From Saccharina japonica (taxonomy: Eukaryota; Sar; Phaeophyceae; Laminariales; Laminariaceae): a stretch of 64,000 nucleotides of DNA. The first letter of the stretch is position 1; the number at the start of each line of letters is the position of its first letter. The translations under genes and the position numbers were made by a program. The DNA is taken from NCBI GenBank assembly GCA_008828725.1, contig MEHQ01001235.1:234530-298529 (forward strand), read 5' to 3'. The notes under the pieces are model-generated. The model was given only the letters and a program-made list of their open reading frames with translations, was not told the origin of the DNA and made no database searches. Below, piece after piece: positions 44,172-56,391 of the stretch.

Positions 44172-45265
44172 GTGGATAGTCGGATATCCCCGACACAGCA
44201 GCAGATCAAGTGGAGGCAAGAGGTAATTCACTCGATACGGCCGCAGCAACAGCGTGCCACCTCGGCCAGACGTGAGCCGGCGTTGGTGGACCCGCTTGCT
44301 GCTCGAGGCGCGATCAACGCAGGCGAGCAGCGGCAGCAGCAGCGGCAGCAGCCGGAGCAGCAGCAGCAGCCGCAGCAACCGGAGCAGCAGCAGCCGCAGC
44401 AACCGGAGCAGCAGCAGCCACAGCAGCCGCAGCAGCTGCAGCTGGCAGCCCTTCGGAGGGAGATGGGGATGATGAAGAGACAGTTGGCAGTAGCGAAGCT
44501 GAGTGTCGCGACGAACGAGGCCCAGCGCGCTGATTTGGAGAGGACAACGACAGAGCAGAGGAGGATAGCAGCTGGGACAACAGTGCGGCAAGGGCAGGAA
44601 GCTCGAGCCGACACGTTGACCACCGCTGTAAACCATACCCGCTTTGCGCCAACCCCCAAATTCGATGAGGAAGGTACGAGAGAAGAAAGAGGAGAGAAGA
44701 AGGCGGACGGAGACAGAGAAGAACAAGCTGAGGAGCTAGGTGGAGAGCAGACCTCTCGGAGCGGCAGCAGTGCACAGGACGAGCAGGAGGCCCTGCCGCA
44801 GCCGCGTCCGATTGAGAGTAGCCCCTTTGTGCCGGTTTGTTGGGTGAGCCCGGGCGCGCAAGAGCAGGTGGCTTCGTCTGCGCGCCACGTTGAAACCCAC
44901 CCCGCGGTGACGAAGGATATACCGTCACACGCGAAGGAGAACGTGGATAGAGATATGGTTTTATGTAGTGGCAGGGGGTTCCTGGAGGAGGAGCATAGAG
45001 TAGGAGACGAAGTGGACGACGTTGGGACGGGCGGGAAGCAGGAGCATCAGCCGTTGCCACCACCCCTGCCGCCGCCGCTGGCTCTGGCGCCGCCAAGGCC
45101 TCCGCCACTCGCGGTTCGCACGCGTGCAGACCTCAAGGCGGAGCAGCACGCCCTGAGAATGGAGAGCCGTTCGGTATTGGCGCACCGAGCCCTGGTATCA
45201 TACGAGAAACGGGAGGAGGAGGAAGAGGTGGAGCAAGAAGAGGAGGAAGGGAAAGACGCGGATAC

Positions 45266-45303
<38 letters not shown>

Positions 45304-45428
45304 ATAAGCAGGGGCGGGGCGGCGGCAAGCAACACCACCTACAGCAAGGTTGTGCTTGGACCAGCATGGAAGCTGGACCGCGATGGCGCCTCGGTGGTGG
45401 CCTCATGCCTCCGTTCAGCCCTGATTGA
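44172..45428 (+). CDS. Gln-rich coiled-coil gag-like ORF of nested element
   Basis: 418 open codons; the start is not a real ATG start. The same frame continues upstream through VEKLYCERLVLVEHIVHHEG and EVFLEKERWQTVQL to in-frame stops at 44109 (TGA) and 43962 (TAG), so the original start is further left. Features in order: basic/Gln segment, (Q/P)-rich repeats EQQQPQQP at about 55-90, a coiled coil (LAALRREMGMMKRQLAVA), charged E/K/R stretches, Pro/Leu-rich region at about 310-330, acidic EEEEEVEQEEEE and a CAG-coded Gln run (45271-45299). No zinc knuckle or enzyme motif. Position after the 5' LTR suggests a Gag role; this is inference. Confidence 0.6.
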
Positions 45429-48060
45429 GGTATACGCTTTCTTTGTGCTGCTTGATTGATTGCTTTTTCTTGTTTTTATTATGTTTTTTGTACGTACGAT
45501 GCTGCCACTACTGCTGTTCAGGTAGTACGTGTGTCGTAGGAGTAGGCTTGTTGACCACCTACTGCTATACTGAATACGAGTAGTTGGTTCTGTTGTCTTG
45601 CGTTTTTGACGCGGGATGGTAGACTACGTACTTGGCTTGGGGCTTGGGGAGGATGATATATGATGCACGCATGATAGGATTGAGTACGCACGTGACGAGC
45701 ACTTGACGAGCCGACATTATGTTTCGGTTGTATGCTTTGCTTCGATGCCGTGCTCGGGTCTTCTTGAATGCTGTGCTAATGTACTGTGTCGTACTGCAGC
45801 ACTGAACTGCTGGATACGAGCAGCAGCGGTATAGCCAGCGTGCATATTACAACAAATACTGGTATTATACTATATCGAAACCAGCAGACCAAGGTACATG
45901 AAACGTGCTCATATGGTTGTACTGCTGTATCTGTCCTGGGATACCTCATGATGCGAACACTATACTGCTGTTAGTATACCAGGTATTCCAGATATGATTC
46001 AGCGCACGGTGCTTTTTGCGATTTATGGCCGTATGGCCGTATACGTAAATACGCACCCTGGTACCAGAGTGTTGGAGAATTGTAGTTGGATAATTGTTTT
46101 GAGCTTGGAAGAAATGCCGAAGGAGTAGAAATAAATGCCCCCCCTCTCCCTCCCTCCTTCCCTATCTCCCTCTGTTCCCCAAATATTTGGGTTGGCACGT
46201 AGAGATTGGTGACAGTTGGTTGACGAGTAGTAGGATAGGGGAGTGGCAGAAAATCAATACTGCTGTGCTACTTATCTTATGTACCTGATGTAAACGGTAG
46301 TGCTCTGTGTGCGGACAGTTTTATGCCCATGCATACATATAAGACACTTCGTTATACCAAATATACAGGTACCACCAGGTACAAAGCAACTGCGAACGTA
46401 CTACTGCTCAGATAAGGCTATCATGGTTGGTACGATGTTGGAATATCCTGGGGCGTTGTGATATGGTATGGATATGCGATGGAATGGAGTATTGATACAG
46501 AGTGATTTTTGTTTGTGGGCGATTATTGACTGCTGTATGTGTGCTCTTCCACCCTCGCTCCCCCCCTCCCTCCCTCCCTCCCTCCCTCGTAGCGGATCAG
46601 TTATGGGTACGAGATGGTTCTGATCAATTCTTTATGTAACACGCATGCTATGTACGTATGTACTTAAATCAGGAAGAGTATAAGCGGGGTAGGTGCTTTA
46701 AACACGTAATCAAGCAGTGACTGTGCTCTTTGTTGGCGATATGAAATATGTACTTGCACCTGTCTGATAACGGCATTCGAATCTTGATGAATACATGAAT
46801 GGGTTTTGTCTTTCCGCATCCTACTATTGGTTGGTTAAAATGCTGTTTTTGAGTCATTGTTGTTCGGTGATAAAGTAGTACACTTCAGAGCTTGTCATGC
46901 ACCCGGGTTCTCGCCCTGTCATGAATCAACTTTCCTTGTGTGGAAAATCGGTCGAAGGTTCTTGATTATACCAGCAGCTCGTGGCAAGGGGAGATCATGT
47001 TGCCCCGATGATAAGTTGGCATAAATAACTACTGCTGTAAGCTTGAAACCATAGCACGCGGTCGGATGGATTACGTTTGCGTATGCAATGGTGAGATTAC
47101 ATATTGACAATGTTCCGAGGCTGTGCACAGGGTATAAAAGGCTAGTGGACGTTTCCTGGAAAATGCCCGACGTGTTACATGAATAACATTGTGTTGCTCA
47201 GTTCGTGGAGACTGGCTTGAAATTACTAAGACTTCCTTTTGGCACTTCGTGATGGATACGCCCTCTGGTATGCACGTAATACATTGATTGGTTGACTGAC
47301 TGATTGGACGAGGATTTGAGAATAGAGAATTTTGATTGGGTTCCTGATTGGACTTGTGTGGTTAAAGTTGGGTTGTGGCTTTTGATTGATGGCTTCCGGG
47401 TGTTGAAAAATTCGCCTGTTTACTGATTAAAATAGTGGCTACTACTGTGCGGATATACTGTTTTTGGCCGAACCGTGATCGGGAGCTGTATTGTTGATTG
47501 TCAGGGAGATATTCAATGATAATAACGGCTGGTCTGGTAGTTCCGAGAATATTTTGTACGGTATTGAGATTTGTATTGAGGATTTTTCAGGTATTGATAA
47601 TCTTGCATGTGCATTGGTTTTAAAGTTAGTACTACTACTGTAAAAAACATGTGTCGACCTATTGACACCGAGCTGATGACCGTTTGACTATCGCGGACTG
47701 GTATCCCTAGTTGCGGCAGCTGGGTGTCTTGAAATATTGTTGAGGTTCGAGCCAGTATGGTTTAGATGTTGGTATTTGAATTTGAATTCATTTGCTTGAA
47801 TTTCTGGTATTCGATACTTGGAGTTTGCTTGAGGTTTTTATTAATCTTGTGGTGTTCGGTACTTGGCTTTTAATTGGAGATTAGTGATACTGAGTCTGGA
47901 TATTGACTTGAGGTGTCGGGACGGCTATGAGGGGTGGCCATGCTATTGTGATGCTTTCTTGCTATACTGTTCACCATGCAGGGAGGATATTAGTTGATGG
48001 GACTGTACACCTGTTCGGTATGCATACTGCGGATGTGTGGTGCCGCACAGTATCGATTGC
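45429..48060. other. Non-coding interior of nested element
   Basis: AT-rich, with TACTGCTGTA words, a (CCCT)n stretch near 46555-46590 and no frame bearing a domain. Where an autonomous element would hold pol, nothing is recognisable. Confidence 0.7.
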
Positions 48061-48073
48061 AAAGGAGGGAAGG
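48061..48073 (+). promoter_or_regulatory. Polypurine tract of nested element
   Basis: AAAGGAGGGAAGG lies directly before the 3' LTR start, the usual primer site for plus-strand DNA synthesis. Confidence 0.85.
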
Positions 48074-48353
48074 TATTGATTGTGCTTGCTATATATACCA
48101 CAGGTACGATGACGGTTACATATATTCGGGAATTCATATGCTTGATGAGGATTTCTCCATCTGTGTGGTATCGTGCTTGCTGGGTACTTGCTTCGCTTCC
48201 GACTTCGCTTTGCCTCTACTTCGAGGTCCACCTGCGAGGTCGGATACTATATATACTTCACTACTTGGTTTATGCCTACATGAGGAGCCCTCAAGCACCT
48301 CGACCCTGTCCGTCTGTGTAAGGGCCCGTCATGCGCCCGAGGTTGAACCAACA
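48074..48353 (+). repeat. 3' LTR of nested element
   Basis: Aligns with the 5' LTR from TATTGATTGTGCTTGC to GGTTGAACCAACA. Substitutions and small indels (shorter TA run) are frequent, so the insertion is not very recent. Confidence 0.9.
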
Positions 48354-48889
48354 CCTCTCCACCTTCATCTAGGACAACCGACCGATGGGCGGTGTCTATC
48401 ACCTCCACCACGACGATTTTGAAGCAGTCTCGCTCTCGTCTACGCCGTCGCTCCTCACGGTCAATCTGGTACACTCCTCGGACGTTCAGGCTCTCACCGG
48501 CATGGTCTTTCTTCCGGTACCGAATTTTCGCCACGCACGTACGTGAACACATCCCACTTTGGGGCTTCACCGACCTCGATCTAGGCCGCCGTTTAGGCAC
48601 CTCCACTTCTCCGTTCATCAACACCCCGTCGACCACTCTTCAAATCATTTACACAAAGTCTCCCCCCCCGCACCCCCACCACCTCCGACATCAACGTCCT
48701 ACGCGACAAAATTCGCGTGGCCGACGCTGCAGCCTCTTCTACCAACGCCCCCCCCCCCGTGTCCCAAACTCTTGAAACGCTTAGGCGACAGTCAACGGGC
48801 ACGCTTTCTTCGCATCATTGACCGCCTCGCCCTACATCTACGTGACATCACGTTTGACCTACACGGTTCCGCCTAGTCTCCGGCAGCCA

Positions 48890-49770
48890 TCACCACCTTG
48901 AGCGACGTCCTTTACGAGTTCCCTAACGTCTTCTCCACATCCAAAACCGGCTTTGGTTTCTGCTCGTCCATCCCGTTCAAATGTTCCGTCCCATCAGACA
49001 GAGCACTCACCACTTCCCGACCGTACCACACTAGCCCCATCCTCACTAAGCAGGCCGACGCTGTGCTCGACCAATAGCTGGCTGCTGGCGTAATCTAACA
49101 TTCTACTTCTCCGCACGTCAGCCCGATGGTAGCGATCTCGAAACCTACGGCAATCTCCTAGTGACCGCCAACTACAAAAGGCTAAATGCAATCAGCTCCT
49201 TCGGATAGCTCCGCATATTCGGCGTCGATGAGATCCTCGATTCCCTAGGAAAAGGACGTATTTTCTTATCTTCTCTTTGTTTAATTTTATGTCTTCTTTC
49301 CCCTAGATAACTATTGACAAGAACACCACCCCCCTTACAGCGTTCTGCATACTCACCGGGCTCTCTGAATGACTCGTCATGCCCTAGGACAGCAGTGCCT
49401 CGACCAGGTGATTCGTCAACGTGATCAACGAAGTACTTCAAGACCTTGAAAACGTTGCCGCCTTCTTCGACGACGTCGTCGTGTTCGGACACTGGTCTCA
49501 ATTCCCATGTTCATAACATCAATACCATCTTCGAACGGCTCGGAAACCGCAACCTCAAACATTCCCGCAGCAAGGCCAAACTTGGTGCCACGGGTGCCGA
49601 CTTCCTGGGATATGCCATCCTCTCCTCTGGCGCCCCTAATACCGAGAAAATCACCGCCTTCACCAGAATGCCGATGCCCACCAACGTCAGACACCGGCAC
49701 TCCCTTATCGGAGGCATTGAATACTACCGGAAGTTCGTCGCTAACACGTCCATCCATCTACACTGCGTCT
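48890..49770 (+). pseudogene. Gypsy reverse transcriptase
   Basis: In order: YEFPNVFSTSKTGFGFCSSI, AVLDQ-stop-LAAGVI-stop-HSTS, TANYKRLNAISSFG, VDEILDSLGKGRIF, SLFNFMSSFP-stop-ITIDKNTTPL, NVINEVLQDLENVAAFFDDV then VVFG (catalytic F-D-D, about 49463-49476), KAKLGATGADFLGYAILSSG and GGIEYYRKFVANTS. Several stops replace Gln or Trp codons. Frames shift near 49500. Confidence 0.88.
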
Positions 49771-50275
49771 ACGTCGTCCTCAAACAACGCGTCAAGTCAT
49801 TTTCACCCCGACTATGGAAGCCATTATTTGGCAGCCCATCCACTACCTCGCCACCCATCTTCTTGGTTGATCCAGACTGGGATACCGTCGCCAAAACATG
49901 CCACGCTCTCCGCTTGTACTGTGACGACAGTCGTGATAGCTTCGGTGCCACCCGCAAGCAAGAGCCACCGGCCGGCTCCCTCCACCCTATCGTGTTGAAT
50001 AGCCGCGCTACTCCCGACAATTAACGTTCATGAACGCGCCCCTCGACTTAGAAGCTGGCAGCATCGTTCGGGCTATCGAGCGCCTCTGCGGCCACCTTTG
50101 GTCTGCCCAGTTCCGTATCTACTCCGACCACAAAGCAGTCGTCAACATCGCCAAGGTTGGCGGACACCACGCCCGCGTTCAGCGCTGGCTGAAATCCCTA
50201 TCCACCTATCCGTACACCCTAGAATGCCGTAACGGCTCGAACAACGGCAATGCCGATTTCCTCTCCTAGCTTTCA
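49771..50275 (+). pseudogene. Gypsy RNase H
   Basis: DPDWDTVAKTCHALRLYCDD, FGATRKQEP, PIVLNSRATPDN, then after a break APLDLEAGSIVRAIERLCGH, FRIYSDHKAVVNIAKVGGHH, ARVQRWLKSLSTYPYTLECR and NGNADFLS-stop. This is the standard Ty3/Gypsy RNase H series. The final stop (TAG) stands where relatives have Arg in FLSRLP. Confidence 0.88.
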
Positions 50276-50400
50276 CAATTAGCCACTGACCTCGACCGCA
50301 TCGAACCCAACCACCTTATCAGCCCCGACACCGTGGGCATTTCACCCGAGCATGCGGTTACTCCCCTCCCGAAATGTCCACACCGGATATTACCTTGCAT

Positions 50401-50869
50401 TACCTAGAGTGGTAGAATAAGTGCGGAATGCGTGTCTCTTCAACGCATACGGCAGTTATATGTATCTGGTGTTGGATACCGCCTCTGATGTCGATGGAAA
50501 TACATATCATATGCCAGAGATTTGAATTGGAAACTCCTGCCGGAACTCGTTCTCCTTTACATAGTAAAACCGAAGCACGGAGGTGGTTATTTGGTTCTCC
50601 AATAAAACGTCTGAAACCATGAGGACAGTATCCCAAACAGAGATCTACAATTGGCGTCAATCAGTTTTCCTCTCGTCCACTACAGTAGGATCTGCTTCTT
50701 CGAGATCACAGTTTTATTGGACCTTCGCTGTGACCCCCATGGCGAACTGGATCTCGCGCTCGATATCTACTAATTTCAGCAACATACCCAGTTCGAATAA
50801 ACATGTGCATTCCAGAGAAACTGCGGGCAACAAATAAATGTCTTTCTCTCAGGTCAAAATCGATAATTT
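50401..50869. other. Spacer, no gene recognised
   Basis: The Gypsy similarity fades after CPHRILPCIT. No integrase text is found here. Confidence 0.4.
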
Positions 50870-52860
50870 GCGTAACCTTCTTGCTGGCTTTACGATCCCC
50901 AGCCAACAATGGTGCACCCGATGATGGGGTTTTCACACGCCATTGGTTAGAGTTGTAGATATTCAAAAGGATTTATGATCCGGGGTTGGGACTGCATACT
51001 CCTCGGGTGCCCCTGGCTTCACTACTCCCGCTAATGGTGTATCCGGAGTTGGGGTTTCCACATCCTGCGGGACAGTATCGTCTCTGGCGTTCGTCCTAAA
51101 TACATTGGAGTTGTATATGTGTGGACGAATATATTATCCGTGGTTGCGGCCATATCCCGTCCGGGTGCCACTGGCTTCAGCAATCCGGGCCAATGGCGTA
51201 CTCGAGGGCTAGGGTGTCCGCACAGTGCGAGCCCCTATCATCCCGGGAGATCAACGATTTCATCCCCGATCGTTAGAAATGTAAATGCGTGCAGTAATTT
51301 ATGACCCGGGGGTGGTGCCGTATACCCCCCGGTTGCCGTTGTATTAATGAATCCCAGCCAAAGTTAAAGTCGCAGTCAGGGTTACAATATGCATCTACAA
51401 CTTCTCTATATTGATTATGCGATTTGTATGAGATGACAGTTGCTGAACTTGCTAAACCGTCTTGCCCCCATTGAGTGAGGTTTGTTAGCTTGACAAACCC
51501 CAGTCAATCTATATTCAACGAAACTTCGGTACTTTAACGATGCCACACCGTGCGAGGGGGCATCGTCCCGGGAGGCGACTGATTTCGTCCCCCTTAGCTC
51601 CATCCTGGGGGCAGAAATAAGTTATTACTTCGTACTTCCACAACTCCAATGAATCCGGGACGGCAGTGGTGAACCTCCGGGATGATATCGCCTTGGCTGG
51701 TGTGACAACCCCAACCCCGGGTACACCATAACTTAATACCTGGTTGGCTGGGGTGCTTGAAGCCAGCGGCACCAGGTGGGGATACAGCCCCAGCTTCGAA
51801 TCACAACTGCTTCCAAGCTTCCACAACCTCAACGAATGCGGACGAAAGCAGTGATCCCTCGGGACGATACCGCTCTGCACGGTGTGGAAGCCCCGATCAA
51901 GGACACAGACTGGTTGATTGCTGATCGGTTAGGGTTTGTGAAATCAGCGTCATCACGCGAGGATATGGCTCAATGCCTGAATATTCAATCCTTGGCTAGG
52001 GATTGGGAGCTGGAGTACACGACGTCAGCGGCACCGGGGAGGAGGATGTGGTCCCGTCGCCGGGTCAGACATCCTTCAAGATATCTACAAAGGTCTACGA
52101 ACCGAAGATGAGCGCCGTGATGTTTCGGCACGAAACTGCCCCGAAGATGTGAAAGCCTCAGCTCCGACTATAGCGGTACCCGTCGACGGTAAGATCCTCT
52201 CCGTGTGCCACTGTAGGCAGAGTTGGGGATTCTACATCGCGTGAGACAACATTCGTTCACGGGGATCGCTTATTTCGTCCCCGATTCGTTGGAATTGTAG
52301 ATGCATGGAAGCGTTTATAATCCTGGGAAGAGGCCTTATCCTTCTCGTTGGTGCACCTGAAGCCGGAGTTGGCGCTTCAACACTATGCCAGGCGGTTTCG
52401 TCCCGAAATGTCACAATGTTCGTTCGTGATTCGTTAGAGTTGTACGTACGGTAAATGTATGGAAGTATTTATGATCCGAAATTATGTATTATCCTCCCCG
52501 GGTACCCCTGAAGCCGGCGTTGCAGTTTCCACACCGTGTGAGATGGCTTCGTCCTAGGGGGTCGCCTCTTTCGTCAATCGATTCGTTGGAGTTCTCGATA
52601 TACTAGATAATTTCTGATCCGGGCATGGGGCATCTTCAAACTGGCAACCTTGTACGAATCCCAGTCAAAAAACATTCGACCAAATGGGGTTGGGGTTTTA
52701 CATCGCACGAGGGGCATTAGCCCAGGGGACCACTGTTTTCGTCCCCAGTTCGTGGAAGCTGTAAAAGGTTAGAAGTACCTGTGAGCAGTGGATGGTACCC
52801 TATCCTCCCCGGGAGTGGTGGAACCTTGGCCACGCCGTGAGCCCGTCGTCCGCCCATTGG
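50870..52860 (+). repeat. Degenerate tandem repeat field, ~160-190-bp units
   Basis: Recurring blocks: TTTCGTCCCCGATTCGTTGG (near 51258, 51578, 52267, 52570, 52733), then GTTGTA.ATG..TG, then (T)TTATGATCC.GGG, then CCCCGGGTGCCCCTGAAGCC-like, then GTTGG.GTTTCCACACCGTG-like. Spacing is irregular and similarity low, so it is an old array. Confidence 0.65.
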
Positions 52861-53964
52861 ACGAGGGCGGCGGGGGGGCCCCCTCAACTACAGTACTACT
52901 GTATGCTCACAGCATTTATTTCCCAATAACGGTTGCGTAGTACTACTGTAGGTATACTTTCACTTTGCCTGACGGGTACCGTATGATATGCACAGTGAAA
53001 ACACTCAATATCACTTTGTGTATTACTGTACCAGGTATCTGGCACTCTACAGTAGCACTGACGTTATGTCATCGTGGGGCGGCATTATGGGTGCTTCAAT
53101 ATGTCCCCGTTGGTAGGTGCTACCCCGTCGGATACTCGTGTATGGGGTCCCCAGAGTTATGTTTTACTGTCGTGGCTCATATGCTCGCGGTACACCAAAG
53201 TACCTACTGCTGTACAGTACTGTAGTTCCCTTCCAAACACGCGTTTACGACATAGTATCAATCATATGGTAGGTGCCTCTAGCAGTTAGTACAGTACACC
53301 GCGTAAGACTCAAGACAACCTACTTCCTGGGACGAGTTGCGAAACTTGGGGGAACACACAACGAAAGTAGCGGCGTTGTGAAGATCTCGTAGCGATATTT
53401 CCATAGACACATCGCTCGGTGTTTGAAGTCCGTTGTTGAGCAAATTAGCATGGAATTTATTCCGAGGGGGAGTGCTATCTTGAATGTTATACGGTACCTG
53501 GTACACGTTTCGTGAATCTTTGCACACGCGGGACGTATAATATCCCTTAAACCCGATCTGCATCATTCCGGACATGCAGTATCATACCGTTGAATATGAG
53601 GATCTGGGGATCTGTACGATGGGACGTGTTAGCTACGAGTACCTGTACGGATAGGTCATATGCGACGCGGTTTCTCGTGACGATGTTCACGGCCTGACAG
53701 GTTCTCGTACACCTCCTAGTGGCTATAATGCGCAAGACCTGTACCTATGGGCCACGATTATTGTCAATCAGAGTATCTGTAGGATCCATATCTATAGGGA
53801 TATGTTCACGAACAGTCATGGCCAAAGTGGTGTAACGCTCACGATATTTTGCAGTTTTCAAGAAATTACATACCCGCACACAACACGAAGCAGCAGCACC
53901 GTGGCGATTGAGGGCGTATATAATACATTAGCTTGTTGCTTCCTGGTCACCGCCTTTTCATCAC
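52861..53964. other. No feature recognised
   Basis: TACTACTGTA and GGTACC words are common. No domain-bearing frame or repeat partner seen. Confidence 0.4.
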
Positions 53965-56148
53965 GGGGGCGTGTTATCATATATGGACGTTGAGATCCAT
54001 GCGCATCTGTTGTGATGTGCAGTCATGACGCACTGCCACGAGCATATGAGTATCTTAGTATAGATATTCGGGTAAATACAATATGCGGATAGATTACGAG
54101 TTTGTCTTACTCGTAGTGCGCTGTATTGTATGTCCAAACCATCCCCACCGGGAACGATGCTGAGAACGTTGCTAAAACGCTACTATAACGTTGTAGAGAA
54201 AATCTCAGGCAATGGTACACACTACGGTAAAATGTAACTGTCCGTAGCATGAGCATTGTACCGAGATGATCGGGTGCAGGCATTCCCCACCTCGATCACT
54301 CTACTCTACTCCTTTTTCCCTTTTCCACTCTTCTCTTCTCTTCTTCCTTTTCCATTGATCTCCCTGAGGTCAATCTTCTTTCCAATATGGCCACATAAGA
54401 GCCTTTTCAAACCATGACGTTTCTTCTTCTTCAAAAGTGATCTTCACAGACACTTCGGTGCCACCTCTGCCATCTCTCTCCGCAGAGACAGAGCCTGGAC
54501 ACACGCGTCATTCTTTCATCCCCTGAAATGTTCTCTACAACGTTCTAGTAACGTTCTAGCAACGTTCTCAGCATCGTTCCTGGTGGAGATGCTTTGGACA
54601 TACAATACAGCTCACTACGAGTAATCCGCATATTGTATTTACCCGAATATCTACAGGGATAATCATATGAGATTTCCCGAAAATTATAAGAAGTTTCTAA
54701 AAACAAAAGCGTAGAATCACAAGTTAAACACGAACAGCCCAGAATAAAGATACATATCAACACCAAAGATATTTTGCCCCACCGATTGACATGACAAAAC
54801 AGAAGACCTGCTCGGTAACACAGGGAACTGTAACCCCCTTCTACGCAATGCCGGCGTCGGTTTAGTCCTTGTGGCCGGCACACTGCTCTCCGATCTGCCG
54901 GCAAGGTGTGTCACTTCGAACTGCAAAAACACAGCAAGCCGGTAGTCCAGATGCATGCACCAGGAAAATTAATGGGGCCCGAGCGGGCATCTCAGCCCAA
55001 CGAAACCAAGGTTGGCATGCAGCCCACTACCCATGGGTCCATTGTAACGTCGGCCGTTTGCAATGTCGATGCTTGCATCGCTCGCGGGGTCAATCTGCTC
55101 GTACTCATTCGTATCAGAAGTGAGCGGAATCGCGGCGCGTCGATTTTCATCTACATCATCCTCGTAGGACAGAGGCTGAAACCTCGCTGATGGAGGCTTC
55201 TTTTTTGCTGCGACCACTTAAGGCCGTCTCCCGAGGTCAGATGTACCACTTGAGAGGCTGAAGCTGGTCATGGGGTGCCTTGTCGAAGTCGGTCCTTGAT
55301 CTGCTCTTTTGAGATTTTCGGGGTACATCTCTCTTGGCGAATCTGGACAGAGGGCAGCCCTACCTCTGAAGGGCGAGACCATTTGCGTCGCCGATTACTC
55401 CCCTCAGGCCCTCTAGTAGAGGACAACAGCCAGGCCAAATGTCTCTTGCGCCTCTCTTCCCTAGGTCGAGCACGAGTTGCGCCTACAAGCAGCAGAACCT
55501 GCGTAATTTTCCTTGATCGGCGAAACGATATTATTAGTGATATTTTGGTTCGAGTACTCGTAATATGCGCATTTCTTACAGCAGTACCAGCACCGTATAA
55601 GTACGAGCAGGTTGACCCCACGAGCGATGCAAGCATCGAAATTGGAAACGGCCAACGTTGCAATGGATCCATGGGTAGTGGGCTGCATGCCAACCTTGGT
55701 TTCGTTGGGCTGAGATGCTCGCTCGGGCCCCATTAATTTTCCTGGTGCATGCGTCTGGACTACCGGCTTGCTGTGTTTTTGCAGTTCGGAGAGACGCACC
55801 TTGCCGGCAGATCGGAGAGTATTGTGCCGGCCACAGGGGCTCAAATGACGCCGGCATTGGGTAGAAGGGAGCTCCAGTTCCTTGTCTTACCGAGCAGGCC
55901 TTCTGTTTCGTCATGTCAATCGGTGGGGCAAAATATCTTTGGTTTTGATACGTATCTTTATTCTGGGCTGTTCGTTTTTATTGGTGATTCTACGGTTTTT
56001 GTTTTTAGAAACTTCTTGTAATTTTTGGGAAATCTCATGAGTATCCCTTTAGACTAAGATACTCATATGCTTGTATCAGTGCGTAGTGACTGCACATCAC
56101 AATAGATACGTATGGATCTCAACGTTCATATGCTAACACCCTGCCCCT
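53965..56148. mobile_element. Foldback-type inverted-repeat element with nested palindromes
   Basis: Outer inverted repeats: 53965-54070 against 56045-56148 (GACGTTGAGATCCAT, TTGTGATGTGCAGTCA, GCATATGAGTATCTTAGT). Second pair: 54071-54204 against 54528-54650 (CTGTATTGTATGTCCAAA, GGAACGATGCTGAGAACGTT). Third pair: 54650-55135 against 55590-56045 (AAGATATTTTGCCCCACCGA, AATTAATGGGGCCCGAGCG, TTGGCATGCAGCCCACTACC). No transposase frame found. End borders and target duplication are uncertain. Confidence 0.75.
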
Positions 56149-56163
56149 GTTTTTCACTGCCTG

Positions 56164-56391
56164 TGTTCGTAGATTCCAAATCTGGATACCCTGACTGCCC
56201 CGCAGTCTGATGATATGTTTTAAGGTCGTCGCATTAGAGGACAGAACGAGAGAGAGAGATAGAGAGGAGAGAGAGCGGAGTGCTCGAACGCTCTTCCTGC
56301 ACGATTCATAATTCCATAATAACGCCTGCGAATATATACGCAACCCTCTACAATTTTGTAACTGTCATTGCTAACACGATCCAAACGAACA
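56164..56391 (-). repeat. Copia LTR (3' LTR of copy 2)
   Basis: 228 bp, TGTTCGTTTGGATCGTG to TACGAACA in gene sense, with the purine tract AGAGCCAGGGAGGG immediately before it. Confidence 0.92.

Larger units (their letters stand above)
43577..48353 (+). mobile_element. Nested non-autonomous LTR retrotransposon (4.78 kb)
   Basis: Flanked by CCTCT target duplications (43572-43576 and 48354-48358). LTRs of 290 and 280 bp lie at the ends. A polypurine tract touches the 3' LTR. Inside is one long frame (gag-like, below) and about 2.6 kb of AT-rich DNA without coding motifs. No protease, RT, RNase H or integrase was found in any frame, so it would need another element's machinery. The insertion postdates the Gypsy copy. 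Confidence 0.88.
41027..50400 (+). mobile_element. Decayed Ty3/Gypsy retrotransposon, split by a nested LTR element
   Basis: Left half (41.0-43.57 kb) carries gag-like text and a retropepsin; right half (48.36-50.4 kb) carries a linker, RT and RNase H. No integrase follows and neither LTR was identified, so both ends are truncated or eroded. The halves rejoin exactly when 43577-48353 and one CCTCT are removed. Many inactivating stops are TGG to TAG/TGA or CAG to TAG changes. Confidence 0.85.

Noticed and set aside
44314..45108. 264-codon minus frame and 43947-44726 minus frame
   Set aside because: Ala-rich or Leu/Arg-rich antisense readings of the CAG-rich gag-like ORF.
55275..55736. 153-codon plus and 141-codon minus frames in the foldback element
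   Set aside because: They overlap in opposite strands and arise partly from the inverted arms; no transposase motif.
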